Of a stretch of 59,670 bases of DNA, positions 26,570 to 33,928 are shown one piece after another (the stretch's first letter is position 1; the number at the start of each line of letters is the position of its first letter). The stretch covers positions 1 through 59,670 of the forward strand of contig CANQTD010000007.1 in assembly GCA_947626685.1 (NCBI GenBank), written 5' to 3'. The notes under the pieces are model-generated. The model saw only the letters and a program-made list of their open reading frames with translations, was not told the DNA's origin and searched no databases. Position numbers and translations under genes: made by a program. The DNA is from an uncultured Clostridia bacterium. GTDB taxonomy: Bacteria; Bacillota; Clostridia; Christensenellales; Borkfalkiaceae.

Positions 26570-27478
26570 TCAAATTTCGCGGCGAAGGCGGTCGAGAACG
26601 TCTGAAAAATACGCGGGCATGGGCGCTTCGAAGGTCATTTCCTCGCCCGTGCTCGGGTGCGAAAAGCTCAAACGGAAGGCGTGCAGGAGCTGTCCGTTCA
26701 AATGAAACCGCCCGTTCTTGTAGCCGTAGAGCGGGTCCCCTACGACGGGATGCCCCATATACTTCGCATGCACGCGGATCTGGTGGGTTCGGCCCGTTTT
26801 CAGGGAAAATTGCACGAGGGTGTTCCGCGGAAAGCGTTCGAGCACGCAAAAGTCGGTCTCCGCCCTGCGCCCTTCGCCCGCGGGAAGGACGGCCTGCTTC
26901 ATTCTGTCCTTTTTGTCCCGCCCGATCTGCGTGACGATCTTCCCGCCGTCCTCCTTCACGACCCCTTCCAGAAGGGCGACGTACTCCCGCCGCGCCGTCT
27001 TTTCGGCGATCTGTTTGGAGAGGGCGAGGTGGGCGCGGTCGTTCTTTGCGACGACGAGCAGACCCGACGTGTCCTTGTCGAGGCGGTGGACGATGCCCGG
27101 CCGCAGTTCCCCGTTGATGCCGCTCAGCGAGGAGAGGCGGAAGAGGAGCGCGTTGACGAGCGTGCCCTCGTAGTTGCCCGCGCCCGCGTGCACCGTCATG
27201 CCCTGCGGCTTGTTGACGACGGCGAGGTCCTCGTCCTCATAGAGGATATCGAGCGGAATATCCTCGGCTCTTGCGGCGATGGGCGTTGGGTCGGGGATGA
27301 GGATCTCCGCTTCGTCGCCGACTTTGAGAAGGGTCCCCGCCTTGACGGAGACCCCGTTGACCCATACCATGTCCGCGTCGGCGAGCTTTTTGACCGCCGA
27401 ACGGGTGAGCCCCGTCTGCGCGCTCAGAAAGACGTCGGCGCGGCAAGGGCTCTCGGCTGTGAACTTACTTTTCTGCAT
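26570..27478 (-). CDS. rluD: RluD-family large ribosomal subunit pseudouridine synthase
   Basis: A 302-residue enzyme that isomerises uridine to pseudouridine in 23S rRNA. An S4-type RNA-binding domain spans about residues 12-65 (LTRSAVKKLADADMVWVNG). The catalytic motif is GIVHRLDKDTSGLLVV, with the catalytic aspartate at 134. Further family motifs are KTGRTHQIRVHAKYMGHPVVGDPLYG and LLHAFRLSF. It overlaps the upstream lspA by 14 bases, so it is the last gene of the lgt-pncB-lspA-rluD operon. The lspA-rluD pairing is widespread in Firmicutes. Which 23S position is modified cannot be told from sequence alone. Confidence 0.93.
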   Translation of the reverse strand: MQKSKFTAESPCRADVFLSAQTGLTRSAVKKLADADMVWVNGVSVKAGTLLKVGDEAEILIPDPTPIAARAEDIPLDILYEDEDLAVVNKPQGMTVHAGAGNYEGTLVNALLFRLSSLSGINGELRPGIVHRLDKDTSGLLVVAKNDRAHLALSKQIAEKTARREYVALLEGVVKEDGGKIVTQIGRDKKDRMKQAVLPAGEGRRAETDFCVLERFPRNTLVQFSLKTGRTHQIRVHAKYMGHPVVGDPLYGYKNGRFHLNGQLLHAFRLSFSHPSTGEEMTFEAPMPAYFSDVLDRLRREI

Positions 27479-28064
27479 GCTTCCCCTCTTTGCTCTTCGC
27501 CTCTTCGCGGCGTTTTGCCTCTTCCCGCCAAGATTTTTTCAGGGGGAAAACGGCGGTGGGGCCGATAAAGAGAAGGATGATGAGCAGGGCGACCGCGCCG
27601 AGCGTGATACAGAAGTCGGCGACGTTGCAGTGCGCAAATCCGAACCGCGAGAGGTCGACAAAGTCGCGCACGACGGCGACGCCCTCCGCGTTCCTCACGA
27701 AGAGGCGGTCGATGAAGTTGCCGATCGCGCCCCCCTCGATGACGGCGAGGACGAACTGCGCGGGCGTATTCCCCTTGAAGAGCGTGAAGATGGCAACGGG
27801 GATCCCGATCCCGAGCAGGACGGTCGCGATCATGACGACAATCATGAAGGGACGGTTCCCGCTCCCGATGCCGAAGGCGATCGCGTCGTTCTCGACGTGG
27901 CTGAACCCGAGCCAGCCCGGTATGAGCGAAACATAATCGGTCGGCGTCGGCAGATAGGCGAATGCGATGAGCTTCGTGAGCTGGTCGGCGAAGATCGCAA
28001 TAAGCACGACGAGCGCGACGGCGACGGCGCGTTTCGCGATCTGATACTTTTTGTATTCGTTCAT
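27465..28064 (-). CDS. lspA: lipoprotein signal peptidase LspA
   Basis: A 199-residue membrane aspartic protease that removes signal peptides from prolipoproteins after Lgt has lipidated them. The two catalytic aspartates are visible: Asp119 in GGAIGNFIDR and Asp150 in NVADFCITLG. Four hydrophobic segments fit the family; VENDAIAFGIG corresponds to the conserved N-terminal loop. The C-terminal about 30 residues are an extra basic, charged tail (KKSWREEAKRREEAKSKEGK). It overlaps pncB by ATGA upstream and rluD by 14 bases downstream. Its likely substrates include the two large lipoproteins encoded at 17-21 and 55-59 kb. Confidence 0.95.
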   Translation of the reverse strand: MNEYKKYQIAKRAVAVALVVLIAIFADQLTKLIAFAYLPTPTDYVSLIPGWLGFSHVENDAIAFGIGSGNRPFMIVVMIATVLLGIGIPVAIFTLFKGNTPAQFVLAVIEGGAIGNFIDRLFVRNAEGVAVVRDFVDLSRFGFAHCNVADFCITLGAVALLIILLFIGPTAVFPLKKSWREEAKRREEAKSKEGKHAEK

Positions 28065-29485
28065 TCGCCCCTCCCCTTTACCATCTCCGCTTTGAGCGCG
28101 TAGAGCGCGGGCGAGAGGTCGACTTTATAGATATGCGGCATGTCGCGGCGGGTGTATTCTTCCCAGAAGCGCGCCTTCTCCGCACGGAAATACTCGGCGT
28201 GGCGGCCGACATGCACGGGGGGAGAGACCCGTTTCCCGTTCCTGACAAGGGGAACGCGCAGGTCTCTCACGGTGAAATTTTTCAGGGTCATGCGCTTCCA
28301 TGTCTCCACGGGGTGGAAGATCTCGAGGGGCTTGCTCCCGTCGACCGTCTCGCCCGCGCGGGTGATGTAGTCGGCGACCGCCTTGCCCGTCTTTCCGTCG
28401 TAGAGACGGTAGAGCGCTTTCACGCCCGGGTTCGTGATCTTCTCCGTCGTATCCGAGAGCTTGATCTTGGGGATCTCCGCGCCGTTTTCGAACACCGCGG
28501 CGAGCTTATACACCCCGCCGAGCGCGGGAAGGTCGGCGCTCGTGATGAGCTTGGTGCCGACGCCCCAGCTGTCGATCTTCGCCCCCTGCTCTTTGAGGGA
28601 ACTGATGGAATTTTCGTCGAGATCGCCCGAGGCGCAGATGATCGCGTCCGGAAAACCCGCCCCATCCAACATTTTTCTCGCCTCTTTGGAGAGATACGCG
28701 AGGTCGCCCGAGTCGAGGCGGATGCCCTTCGGCTCATGCCCCGAGGCGCGCAGTTCCCGGAATACTTCGATCGCGTGCGGAACGCCGCTCCGCAAGGTAT
28801 CGTAGGTGTCGACGAGGAGCAGACAGCCGTCGGGGAAGCACCTCGCATAGGCGCGGAACGCCTCGAGCTCGGAGGGGAAATTCATCACCCAGCTGTGCGC
28901 CATCGTACCCGATACGGGCACGTCGAACAGCTTGCCCGCATACACGTTGGAAGTGCCCACGCAGCCCCCGATCATGGCGGCGCGCGCCCCGTAGATCCCC
29001 GCGTCCGCGCCCTGCGCACGGCGGAGGCCGAACTCCATCACGCCGCCGCCCGCCGCGTCGACGATCTTCGCCGCCTTCGTCGCGATGAGCGTCTGGTGGT
29101 TGACGAAGGTGAGGATGGCCGTTTCCACGAGCTGCGCCTGCACCATCGGCGCGGTGACGGTGAGAATGGGTTCATAGGGAAAGACGAGCTCCCCCTCCCG
29201 CACGGCCATGACGTCCCCCGTGAAGCGGAGACCGCCGAGATAGGCGAGAAATTCCTCCGAAAAACAGCCGAGGGAACGGAGATACGCAATGTCGTCCTCC
29301 GAAAAATGCAGATCTTCGAGATACTCCGCCACCTGCTCCATGCCCGCGGCGACGGAGTAGGTGATGAGCCTGTTGGGGCGGAAGAACACGTCGAACACGG
29401 CGAGCTGCTCGTGCTTGTTTTCGTTGAAATAGCCCTGCCCCATCGTGAGCTGGTAGAGATCGGTGAGAAGCGTTAAATTCCGCAT
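28061..29485 (-). CDS. pncB: nicotinate phosphoribosyltransferase
   Basis: A 474-residue enzyme forming nicotinate mononucleotide from nicotinate and PRPP, feeding NAD salvage. The start MRNLTLLTDLYQLTMGQGYF is the classic family N-terminus. Other features are VFDVFFRPN, NHQTLIATKAAKIVDAA, EFGLRRAQG, the GTMAHSWV segment with the histidine (about 197) that is phosphorylated in this family, and IRLDSGDLAYLS and GVGTKLITS near the phosphate site. AGGAGGAATGACGGT precedes the ATG at 29485; an ATG at 29503 is possible but lacks such a site. It sits between lgt and lspA in one operon, a curious placement because it has no known part in lipoprotein biogenesis. Confidence 0.95.
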   Translation of the reverse strand: MRNLTLLTDLYQLTMGQGYFNENKHEQLAVFDVFFRPNRLITYSVAAGMEQVAEYLEDLHFSEDDIAYLRSLGCFSEEFLAYLGGLRFTGDVMAVREGELVFPYEPILTVTAPMVQAQLVETAILTFVNHQTLIATKAAKIVDAAGGGVMEFGLRRAQGADAGIYGARAAMIGGCVGTSNVYAGKLFDVPVSGTMAHSWVMNFPSELEAFRAYARCFPDGCLLLVDTYDTLRSGVPHAIEVFRELRASGHEPKGIRLDSGDLAYLSKEARKMLDGAGFPDAIICASGDLDENSISSLKEQGAKIDSWGVGTKLITSADLPALGGVYKLAAVFENGAEIPKIKLSDTTEKITNPGVKALYRLYDGKTGKAVADYITRAGETVDGSKPLEIFHPVETWKRMTLKNFTVRDLRVPLVRNGKRVSPPVHVGRHAEYFRAEKARFWEEYTRRDMPHIYKVDLSPALYALKAEMVKGRGE

Positions 29486-29489
29486 ACCG

Positions 29490-30590
29490 TCATTCCTCCT
29501 CATGGGAAGAGCCGGACATGGGTGCCTCGGATGAGGTCTCCTGTCCGTCGGGGCGCGCCTCTTCCCCCTGCGCGGGAGCCTCCGCTTCGGGAGCTTCGGA
29601 AGCTTCGGGCGTTTCGGGTGCGCCCTGTTCCGCATCCTGTTCCGTATCGGCGGACTTCTCCCCTTTCGCGGGCTTTTGGGGATAGTTCGCGCCGAGCATG
29701 TTGATCTTCGAGAAATAAGGTTTCGCGGTCTTTTCGGAAGAGAGGAACTTCGTGATCCCGCAGGGGTCCCCCTTCTTGCTCCCGATGACGGCGCCCTCCT
29801 TTTTGTAGTTGACGAGAAGGAGGGTCACGATGCCCGCGAGCCCGAGCACCACCATGAGGACGGCGAACACTTCGCTCCACCAGATGCCGCCGCGCGCGAG
29901 GATAAATTCGGGGTCGCGGAAGGGCTCCATGATGGAGCGCACCGTGCCGTACCACACGAAGTAGGAGCACATGAAGATCCCGTTCGGCTTCTTCGCAAAG
30001 AACCACGCGAGCGTATAGAGCAGGATGAATCCAATCGTATTGATCACGCTCTCATAGAAGAAGAACGCGTAGTGCCACGTTCCGCCGATATCGACGGCGA
30101 ACGGGAACCATTGCAGGGCGGGGTCGGTGACGACCTGTCCGTACACTTCGCCGTTGAAGTAATTCCCCCATCTGCCGATCGCCTGTGCGAGCAGAATGGT
30201 GACGACAACGCAGTCCGCCGCGCGGAGGAAATTCACCTTGCACACGAGGCAGACGATGAGCCCCGCCGTGACCCCGCCGATCACGCCGCCCGTGATGGAG
30301 AGCCCCTCCCACGGAAATGTGAAGAGCCCTATGAGCCCGAGATTGGGGTCGGTGAGGCAGGAAAACAGCCTCGCGCCGACGATGGCGGACGGAATGCAGA
30401 ACACGAAGAGGGTGAATACGAAGTTGGGGTCCATGTTCCTGCGCTTCATGAGAAGGGCGGACAGCACCGTGGAGATGAGCATGCCGCAGACGATCACCAT
30501 CGCATAGTACGGGACCGACAGGCCGAACACATAGAGCCCTTTCGGGTAGGAGCCGAAAAGCGGGTTTCCGGCAAGCAGATTGGATATCAT
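29490..30590 (-). CDS. lgt: prolipoprotein diacylglyceryl transferase Lgt with acidic tail
   Basis: A 366-residue membrane enzyme transferring diacylglyceryl from phosphatidylglycerol to the lipobox cysteine. The signature GRWGNYFNGEVYG is at residues 139-151, preceded by GLSITGGVIGG and followed by YESVINTIGF and GTVRSIMEPFR. Seven hydrophobic segments match the known fold. After the last one, a cytoplasmic tail of roughly 100 residues is added; its final 50 residues are almost only Glu, Pro, Ala and Ser (APETPEASEAPEAEAPAQGE). GAGGTGTTCT is the ribosome binding site. The gene heads the operon and is preceded by a leader of about 180 bases with tandem repeats and a hairpin next to the ribosome binding site. 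Confidence 0.95.
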   Translation of the reverse strand: MISNLLAGNPLFGSYPKGLYVFGLSVPYYAMVIVCGMLISTVLSALLMKRRNMDPNFVFTLFVFCIPSAIVGARLFSCLTDPNLGLIGLFTFPWEGLSITGGVIGGVTAGLIVCLVCKVNFLRAADCVVVTILLAQAIGRWGNYFNGEVYGQVVTDPALQWFPFAVDIGGTWHYAFFFYESVINTIGFILLYTLAWFFAKKPNGIFMCSYFVWYGTVRSIMEPFRDPEFILARGGIWWSEVFAVLMVVLGLAGIVTLLLVNYKKEGAVIGSKKGDPCGITKFLSSEKTAKPYFSKINMLGANYPQKPAKGEKSADTEQDAEQGAPETPEASEAPEAEAPAQGEEARPDGQETSSEAPMSGSSHEEE

Positions 30591-30605
30591 AGAACACCTC
30601 CCTGT

Positions 30606-30622
30606 CTGAGAGCTTCTCTCAG
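30606..30622 (-). promoter_or_regulatory. hairpin beside the lgt ribosome binding site
   Basis: CTGAGAG and CTCTCAG pair around AAG on the minus strand, ending ten bases before GAGGTG of lgt. It could influence translation initiation. Confidence 0.45.
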
Positions 30623-30718
30623 GCATGGTATTGATTTGACAGACATTGGAACAGACGTGACAGAAAACAGGACGCCTTCGGGCTTTGGGCTTGGGATTGG
30701 ACTTGAATTTGGGGGCTT

Positions 30719-30756
30719 CTGTTTTCTATTTTTCTGTTTTCTATTTTTCTGTTTTC
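30719..30756 (-). repeat. 15-bp tandem repeat in the lgt leader
   Basis: The 15-base unit ctgttttctattttt (plus strand) is present two and a half times in a row within the transcribed leader of lgt. Confidence 0.85.
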
Positions 30757-30777
30757 ATGATACTTACTGATAGGGAT

Positions 30778-30806
30778 ATGATACACCTCTTCCCCAAAAA
30801 TGTCAA
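30778..30806 (-). promoter_or_regulatory. lgt operon promoter
   Basis: Minus strand TTGACA, 17 bases, TATCAT, starting just after the stop codon of the upstream folate transporter gene. Confidence 0.85.
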
Positions 30807-30810
30807 GGGG

Positions 30811-31662
30811 TTAGGAGATTTTGATCTTCAAAGGCTTTGCGGCGTTCAGAACGGGCACGGCGGCGAAGAGGAGCGCGTAGTTGAAGAGGCTGTTCCAGAG
30901 CTGCCCGAGGAAGAGGAGACGGACGAGCGCGTAGGTGAAATAGTTGTTCGCCCCGCCGAAGCGTTCGGCAAGGAGCGCGAGCGACTTTTGCGAAAAGCCG
31001 ACGCGCGTGTAGTAGAAATACATGCCCGTCGTGTTGATCCCCACCGAGCAAACGGTGAGCGTAAGGACGCAGATGAGGACGAGTTTGACGTAGCCGCTCC
31101 CTTTGAATTTGAGGGGGATCCGCATGACGAGACCCGCGATCAAGGACATGGTGGCCACGGAGAGCCCCACCCACGGCATGTAGAGCGTTCCCGCGGGGTT
31201 GCCGAGAAAGCCGATCGCGTCCCCCAAAAAGACGGCGGCAAAGCCGAGGAACGGGCCGATCAGCATGCCCGCGAGCACACTCGCAAAGACGGTGAGGGAG
31301 AACTGCACGTCGGCGAAACGAAATTCGAAGAGATTGACGGCAACGCAGAGCGCGGCCGTCACCCCGACGTACGCGACGCGCTGCGAGGGCGATCTGTCGG
31401 CAAGGAGCGGGGAGAGCAGTATGCCGAAGCCCTTCTTTTTGCCCTCTTTGGGCGCGCCCTTCGGAAAGAGCAGGAGCGACCACACCCAGAGAGCGGCTGC
31501 GGCCGCGGCGAGAACGTAGGAGACGGATCCCGCCCAAGCGGGAGCGGAGATCCTGCCCGATCCCGCCATCAGCCCGACGAATAACGCCACCGCTGCGGCG
31601 AAAAAGAGCAGAACGCTCACGGCGATCTGAACGCCGAGACGATTCTTACGGAATGCAGTCAT
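30811..31662 (-). CDS. folT: ECF transporter S component, probably folate-specific (FolT)
   Basis: A 283-residue membrane protein. The N-terminal about 95 residues hold two hydrophobic helices (VLLFFAAAVALFVGLMAG and a second alanine-rich one) and a charged linker not found in minimal S components. From about residue 95 the six-helix S-component fold begins with VAYVGVTAALCVAVNLFEFRFADVQFSL, matching the FolT family, and continues FASVLAGMLIGPFLGFAAVFLGDAIGFL and AGTLYMPWVGLS. S components bind vitamins and pair with a shared EcfAA'T module, which is not encoded here. Specificity for folate is inferred from similarity and, more strongly, from the tetrahydrofolate riboswitch in its leader. The ATG has AAGGAGG upstream, inside a terminator hairpin. 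Confidence 0.85.
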   Translation of the reverse strand: MTAFRKNRLGVQIAVSVLLFFAAAVALFVGLMAGSGRISAPAWAGSVSYVLAAAAAALWVWSLLLFPKGAPKEGKKKGFGILLSPLLADRSPSQRVAYVGVTAALCVAVNLFEFRFADVQFSLTVFASVLAGMLIGPFLGFAAVFLGDAIGFLGNPAGTLYMPWVGLSVATMSLIAGLVMRIPLKFKGSGYVKLVLICVLTLTVCSVGINTTGMYFYYTRVGFSQKSLALLAERFGGANNYFTYALVRLLFLGQLWNSLFNYALLFAAVPVLNAAKPLKIKIS

Positions 31663-31663
31663 C

Positions 31664-31687
31664 AAAAAAACCTCCTTTCGAGGAGGT
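31664..31687 (-). terminator. riboswitch expression platform: terminator hairpin overlapping the folT ribosome binding site
   Basis: ACCTCCT and AGGAGGT form a 7-bp stem with a CGAA loop, followed by seven T and then the G and ATG of folT. The 3' arm is the Shine-Dalgarno sequence, so the same hairpin can stop transcription and hide the ribosome binding site. Confidence 0.85.
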
Positions 31688-31722
31688 CCGTACGGTGCCG
31701 CGGGACAACGCGCGCGGCATAT

Positions 31723-31822
31723 CGCAAGCGGACGCGCCGCGGCGACGCAGGGCTTGTTGACCCTTTCGCTTGCGAACAACGTCCCGTTTCGCAAGACTTT
31801 ACGCACCGTGGCTACTCTTCAT
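31723..31822 (-). promoter_or_regulatory. tetrahydrofolate (THF) riboswitch
   Basis: Read on the minus strand, the leader begins GAAGAGTAG, then GCGTAAAGTC, then an 8-bp stem (CTTGCGAA/TTCGCAAG) closing a loop that contains GGGACGTTG, then CGAAAGGG, and ends near GCGTCCGC. This is the order of conserved blocks in the THF riboswitch (GGAGAGUAG, GCGUUAAGUG, GGGAUGUCG, GCAUCCGC). GCCACGG pairs with CCGCGGC as stem P2. The loop-to-tail pseudoknot is kept by paired changes: GGACG with CGTCC here, against GGAUG with CAUCC in the known motif. The outer P1 stem is weak. The adjoining terminator and folate transporter gene support the call. Confidence 0.8.
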
Positions 31823-31826
31823 CGGG

Positions 31827-31855
31827 AGTATAGCACATCCCGCGCGGAAAGGCAA
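31827..31855 (-). promoter_or_regulatory. folT promoter
   Basis: Minus strand TTGCCT, 17 bases, TATACT. The expected start of transcription coincides with the first conserved riboswitch block at about 31820. Confidence 0.75.
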
Positions 31856-31879
31856 ACGGAATTGCATACATTTCCCAAA

Positions 31880-32587
31880 ATGAAAGAAACTAACGGCATG
31901 GTACTCGTGATCATCCGCACCGCGATCATCTTTGTCACCCTGCTCGTCATCATGCGGCTCATGGGGAAGCGCCAGATCGGCGAAATGCAGCCCTTCGAAC
32001 TCGTGATCACCCTGCTCATCGCCGAGCTCGCCTGCATCCCGATGTCCGATTCCTCCATCCCTCTCCTCTACGGCATCATCGCGATCGTCACCATCTACGT
32101 TCTGCACGAGATCATGACCCTGCTCGACCTCAAGCTCAAACCGCTCAAATCCTTCATCAGCGGGAAGCCGAGCCTCGTCGTCAACAAGGACGGCATCGAC
32201 GATTACCAGCTCAAAAAGAACAACCTCGACGTGTCCGACCTCATCGAATCGCTCAGGACGGCGGGGTATTTTTCCCTCGACAGCATCGACTACGCGCTCT
32301 ATGAGTCGAACGGGCAGTTTTCCGCCCTCCCCAAAGAGAACTACGAACAGACGCAGACCTCCCTCCCCCTCGTGATCATCGACAACGGCAAGTACGACAA
32401 AAAAAATCTCGAGCTCAGCGGGCTCGGGAAGGCGTTCTTCGACAAGATCCTCGAGAAGGAGAACGTGAAGAGCGTGAAGAAGGTGCTCGTGCTCACCGCG
32501 GACGGCAAGGGGAAACTGTATTTGCAGGTCAAGAACAGGAAGTACCGCGTTCTGCAAACGGAGTACCCCGACGGGGTCGCGTGGTGA
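31880..32587 (+). CDS. YetF/YcaP-like DUF421 membrane protein
   Basis: A 235-residue protein beginning MKETNGMVLVIIRTAII; an ATG at 31898 is an alternative start six codons on, and neither has a strong ribosome binding site. The N-terminal third has three hydrophobic helices with the family motif LMGKRQIGEMQPFELVITLL, followed by the two soluble DUF421 subdomains (GKPSLVVNKDGIDDYQLKKN, and DLIESLRTAGYFSLDSIDYA). Bacillus relatives (YetF, YrbG, YkjA) occur in spore and vegetative membranes with no settled biochemical function. The DUF4363 gene 10 bases downstream is its usual partner. The start region lies within the divergent folT promoter region. Confidence 0.9.
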   Translation: MKETNGMVLVIIRTAIIFVTLLVIMRLMGKRQIGEMQPFELVITLLIAELACIPMSDSSIPLLYGIIAIVTIYVLHEIMTLLDLKLKPLKSFISGKPSLVVNKDGIDDYQLKKNNLDVSDLIESLRTAGYFSLDSIDYALYESNGQFSALPKENYEQTQTSLPLVIIDNGKYDKKNLELSGLGKAFFDKILEKENVKSVKKVLVLTADGKGKLYLQVKNRKYRVLQTEYPDGVAW

Positions 32588-32597
32588 GGCCCTACAT

Positions 32598-32975
32598 ATG
32601 ATCAAATCTATCACGGCGATCCTCGTTGCCGCTGCGCTGCTCATCGGGCTCGGAGTTTATGAGAGCATTCTCGTCAAGGACGAATTCGGCGCGTTCGGCG
32701 AGGAAGTGCAGACCCTCTACGACAAGACGGAAAACGGTACGGCGAGCGGCGAGGACGCAAAGGCCGTCCAAAAATCGTGGGAGACGCGCAAGGAACGCCT
32801 GCATGTTTGGATCCCGCACAACGACATCGTGCGGATCGACGACTACATGTCGGAAACGGTGCGCCTCATCGCGGAAGAAAACTTCCCCCTCGCCCTCTCC
32901 AAGCTCGAGATCCTCCTGCACCTCTCCGCCTGCGTGCCCGATACGTACCGCCCCGCCCTCGAAAATATCTTTTGA
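32598..32975 (+). CDS. DUF4363 family protein
   Basis: A 125-residue protein beginning MIKSITAILVAAALLIGLGV, with one N-terminal membrane helix and an extracytoplasmic helical domain of about 95 residues (EFGAFGEEVQTLYDKTE, KSWETRKERLHVWIPHNDI, LIAEENFPLALSKLEILLHL). The pattern, including WETRKERL and HNDI, matches DUF4363, a family of unknown function usually encoded directly after DUF421 genes in spore-formers. This pairing is seen here, with 10 bases between the genes. An intrinsic terminator follows at 33051. Confidence 0.85.
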   Translation: MIKSITAILVAAALLIGLGVYESILVKDEFGAFGEEVQTLYDKTENGTASGEDAKAVQKSWETRKERLHVWIPHNDIVRIDDYMSETVRLIAEENFPLALSKLEILLHLSACVPDTYRPALENIF

Positions 32976-33050
32976 GAAGAAGCGGCTATTGCCTGAAAAG
33001 GAACGGTTTTGCCGCGCGGAAGAAGCGAAATTTTCGATCAAGACGCGAAA

Positions 33051-33083
33051 TCCCCATACCATGTCCGAGGATGGGGATCTTTT
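33051..33083 (+). terminator. terminator after the DUF421-DUF4363 pair
   Basis: TCCCCAT and ATGGGGA pair around a 13-base loop containing ACCATGTCCGAGG, followed by TCTTTT. The terminator is part of a unit of about 70 bases starting at 33011 that is repeated almost exactly at 35063. Confidence 0.75.
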
Positions 33084-33094
33084 GGGTGATTTTT

Positions 33095-33760
33095 GGGAAA
33101 GATTCCCTCATACCGAGGCGAAGCCGAGTGTATCTTTAAGATTCACTCCCTCGCCTACGGCTCGGTAACTTCGCCCTTACTGGCTCGTGCCGACCTTAGT
33201 TTATAATAGAAGCCTCGGCCGGGACGGAATGAGGGTTCTCTCGGCTCCACCTCTGGGGGAGCTGTCCGCTTTGCGGACTGAAGGGGTACGTTCTCGGCGT
33301 CCCCTTGAGGGGAAGCTGTCGAGCGTTAGCGAGACGGAAGGGGTACGTTCTCGACTCCACCTTTGGGGGAGCTGTCACGCTGCCTTTGCGTGACTAAGGG
33401 GGTACGTTCTCGGCTCCACCTTTGGGGGAGCTGTCGAGGCGCAGCCGAGACGGAAGGGGTACGTTCTCGGCTCCACCTCTGGGGGAGCTGTCGAGGCGCA
33501 GCCGAGACGGAAGGGGCTCGCTTGTATCAAAACCCCTTTCCCCCGCTACGCGGGTACTTTCCCCAGAGGGGACAGCAAGGGTTCGCCCCACCCCCTACCC
33601 CCCTCCCACGGAGGAGGCAAACTTGGCGTCCCCTTGAGGGGAAGCTGTCGAGGCGCAGCCGAGACGGAAGGGGTGTTGCATAATCAGAACGACACCCCTT
33701 CCGTCACCTTCGGTGACACCCACCCCTCGAGGGGTGGGCAAGAAGTGCATTTTGCGGCAC
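33095..33760. repeat. long mosaic of intergenic hairpin repeats
   Basis: No gene is supported. It begins with a roughly 130-base module (CCCTCATACCGAGGCGAAG, on to AAGCCTCGGCCGGGACGG) repeated at 35157. Four or five tandem copies follow of a unit with GTACGTTCTCGGCTCCACCT, TGGGGGAGCTGTC and a variable hairpin (GAGCGTTAGCGAGAC, CACGCTGCCTTTGCGTGAC or GAGGCGCAGCCGAGAC). It ends with the block GGTGTTGCATAATCAGAACG and CACCTTCGGTGACACCCACC, repeated at 35437-35512. Confidence 0.88.
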
Positions 33761-33808
33761 CAAAGGGGCAATTTTTGTGCGGACGGCTCCCTTTTTGTTT
33801 GCATATAC

Positions 33809-33837
33809 TTGACAAGAAAATCTGAGAGGGTTACAAT
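33809..33837 (+). promoter_or_regulatory. acyltransferase gene promoter
   Basis: Plus strand TTGACA, 17 bases, TACAAT, immediately before the three 25-bp tandem repeats of the leader. Confidence 0.87.
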
Positions 33838-33845
33838 AAACACCG

Positions 33846-33920
33846 ACCAAGCCTTCGTCCAATACGAAAGACCAAGTCTTCATCCAATACGAACAAACAA
33901 GACTTCATCCGATACGAAAG
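33846..33920 (+). repeat. three 25-bp tandem repeats in the acyltransferase leader
   Basis: Units at 33846-33870, 33871-33895 and 33896-33920 share the core CAAGNCTTCRTCCRATACGA, differing at a few positions. The third unit's terminal A-rich end runs straight into the ribosome binding site AGAGGGG. They lie fully between the promoter and the start codon. Confidence 0.93.
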
Positions 33921-33928
33921 AGGGGCGC

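Noticed and set aside
26236..26934. Short frames in the 26 kb repeat gap
   Set aside because: Repetitive translations, partly antisense to rluD; composed of the same hairpin modules.
33187..33683. Several open frames of 60-110 codons in the 33 kb gap
   Set aside because: Their translations are repeats of the intergenic modules (GELSRRSRDGRG-like) read in different frames; no ribosome binding site, no similarity to proteins.
33095..33760. A CRISPR array
   Set aside because: Repeats are hairpin modules of varying length with no uniform spacers, and no cas genes are in the window.
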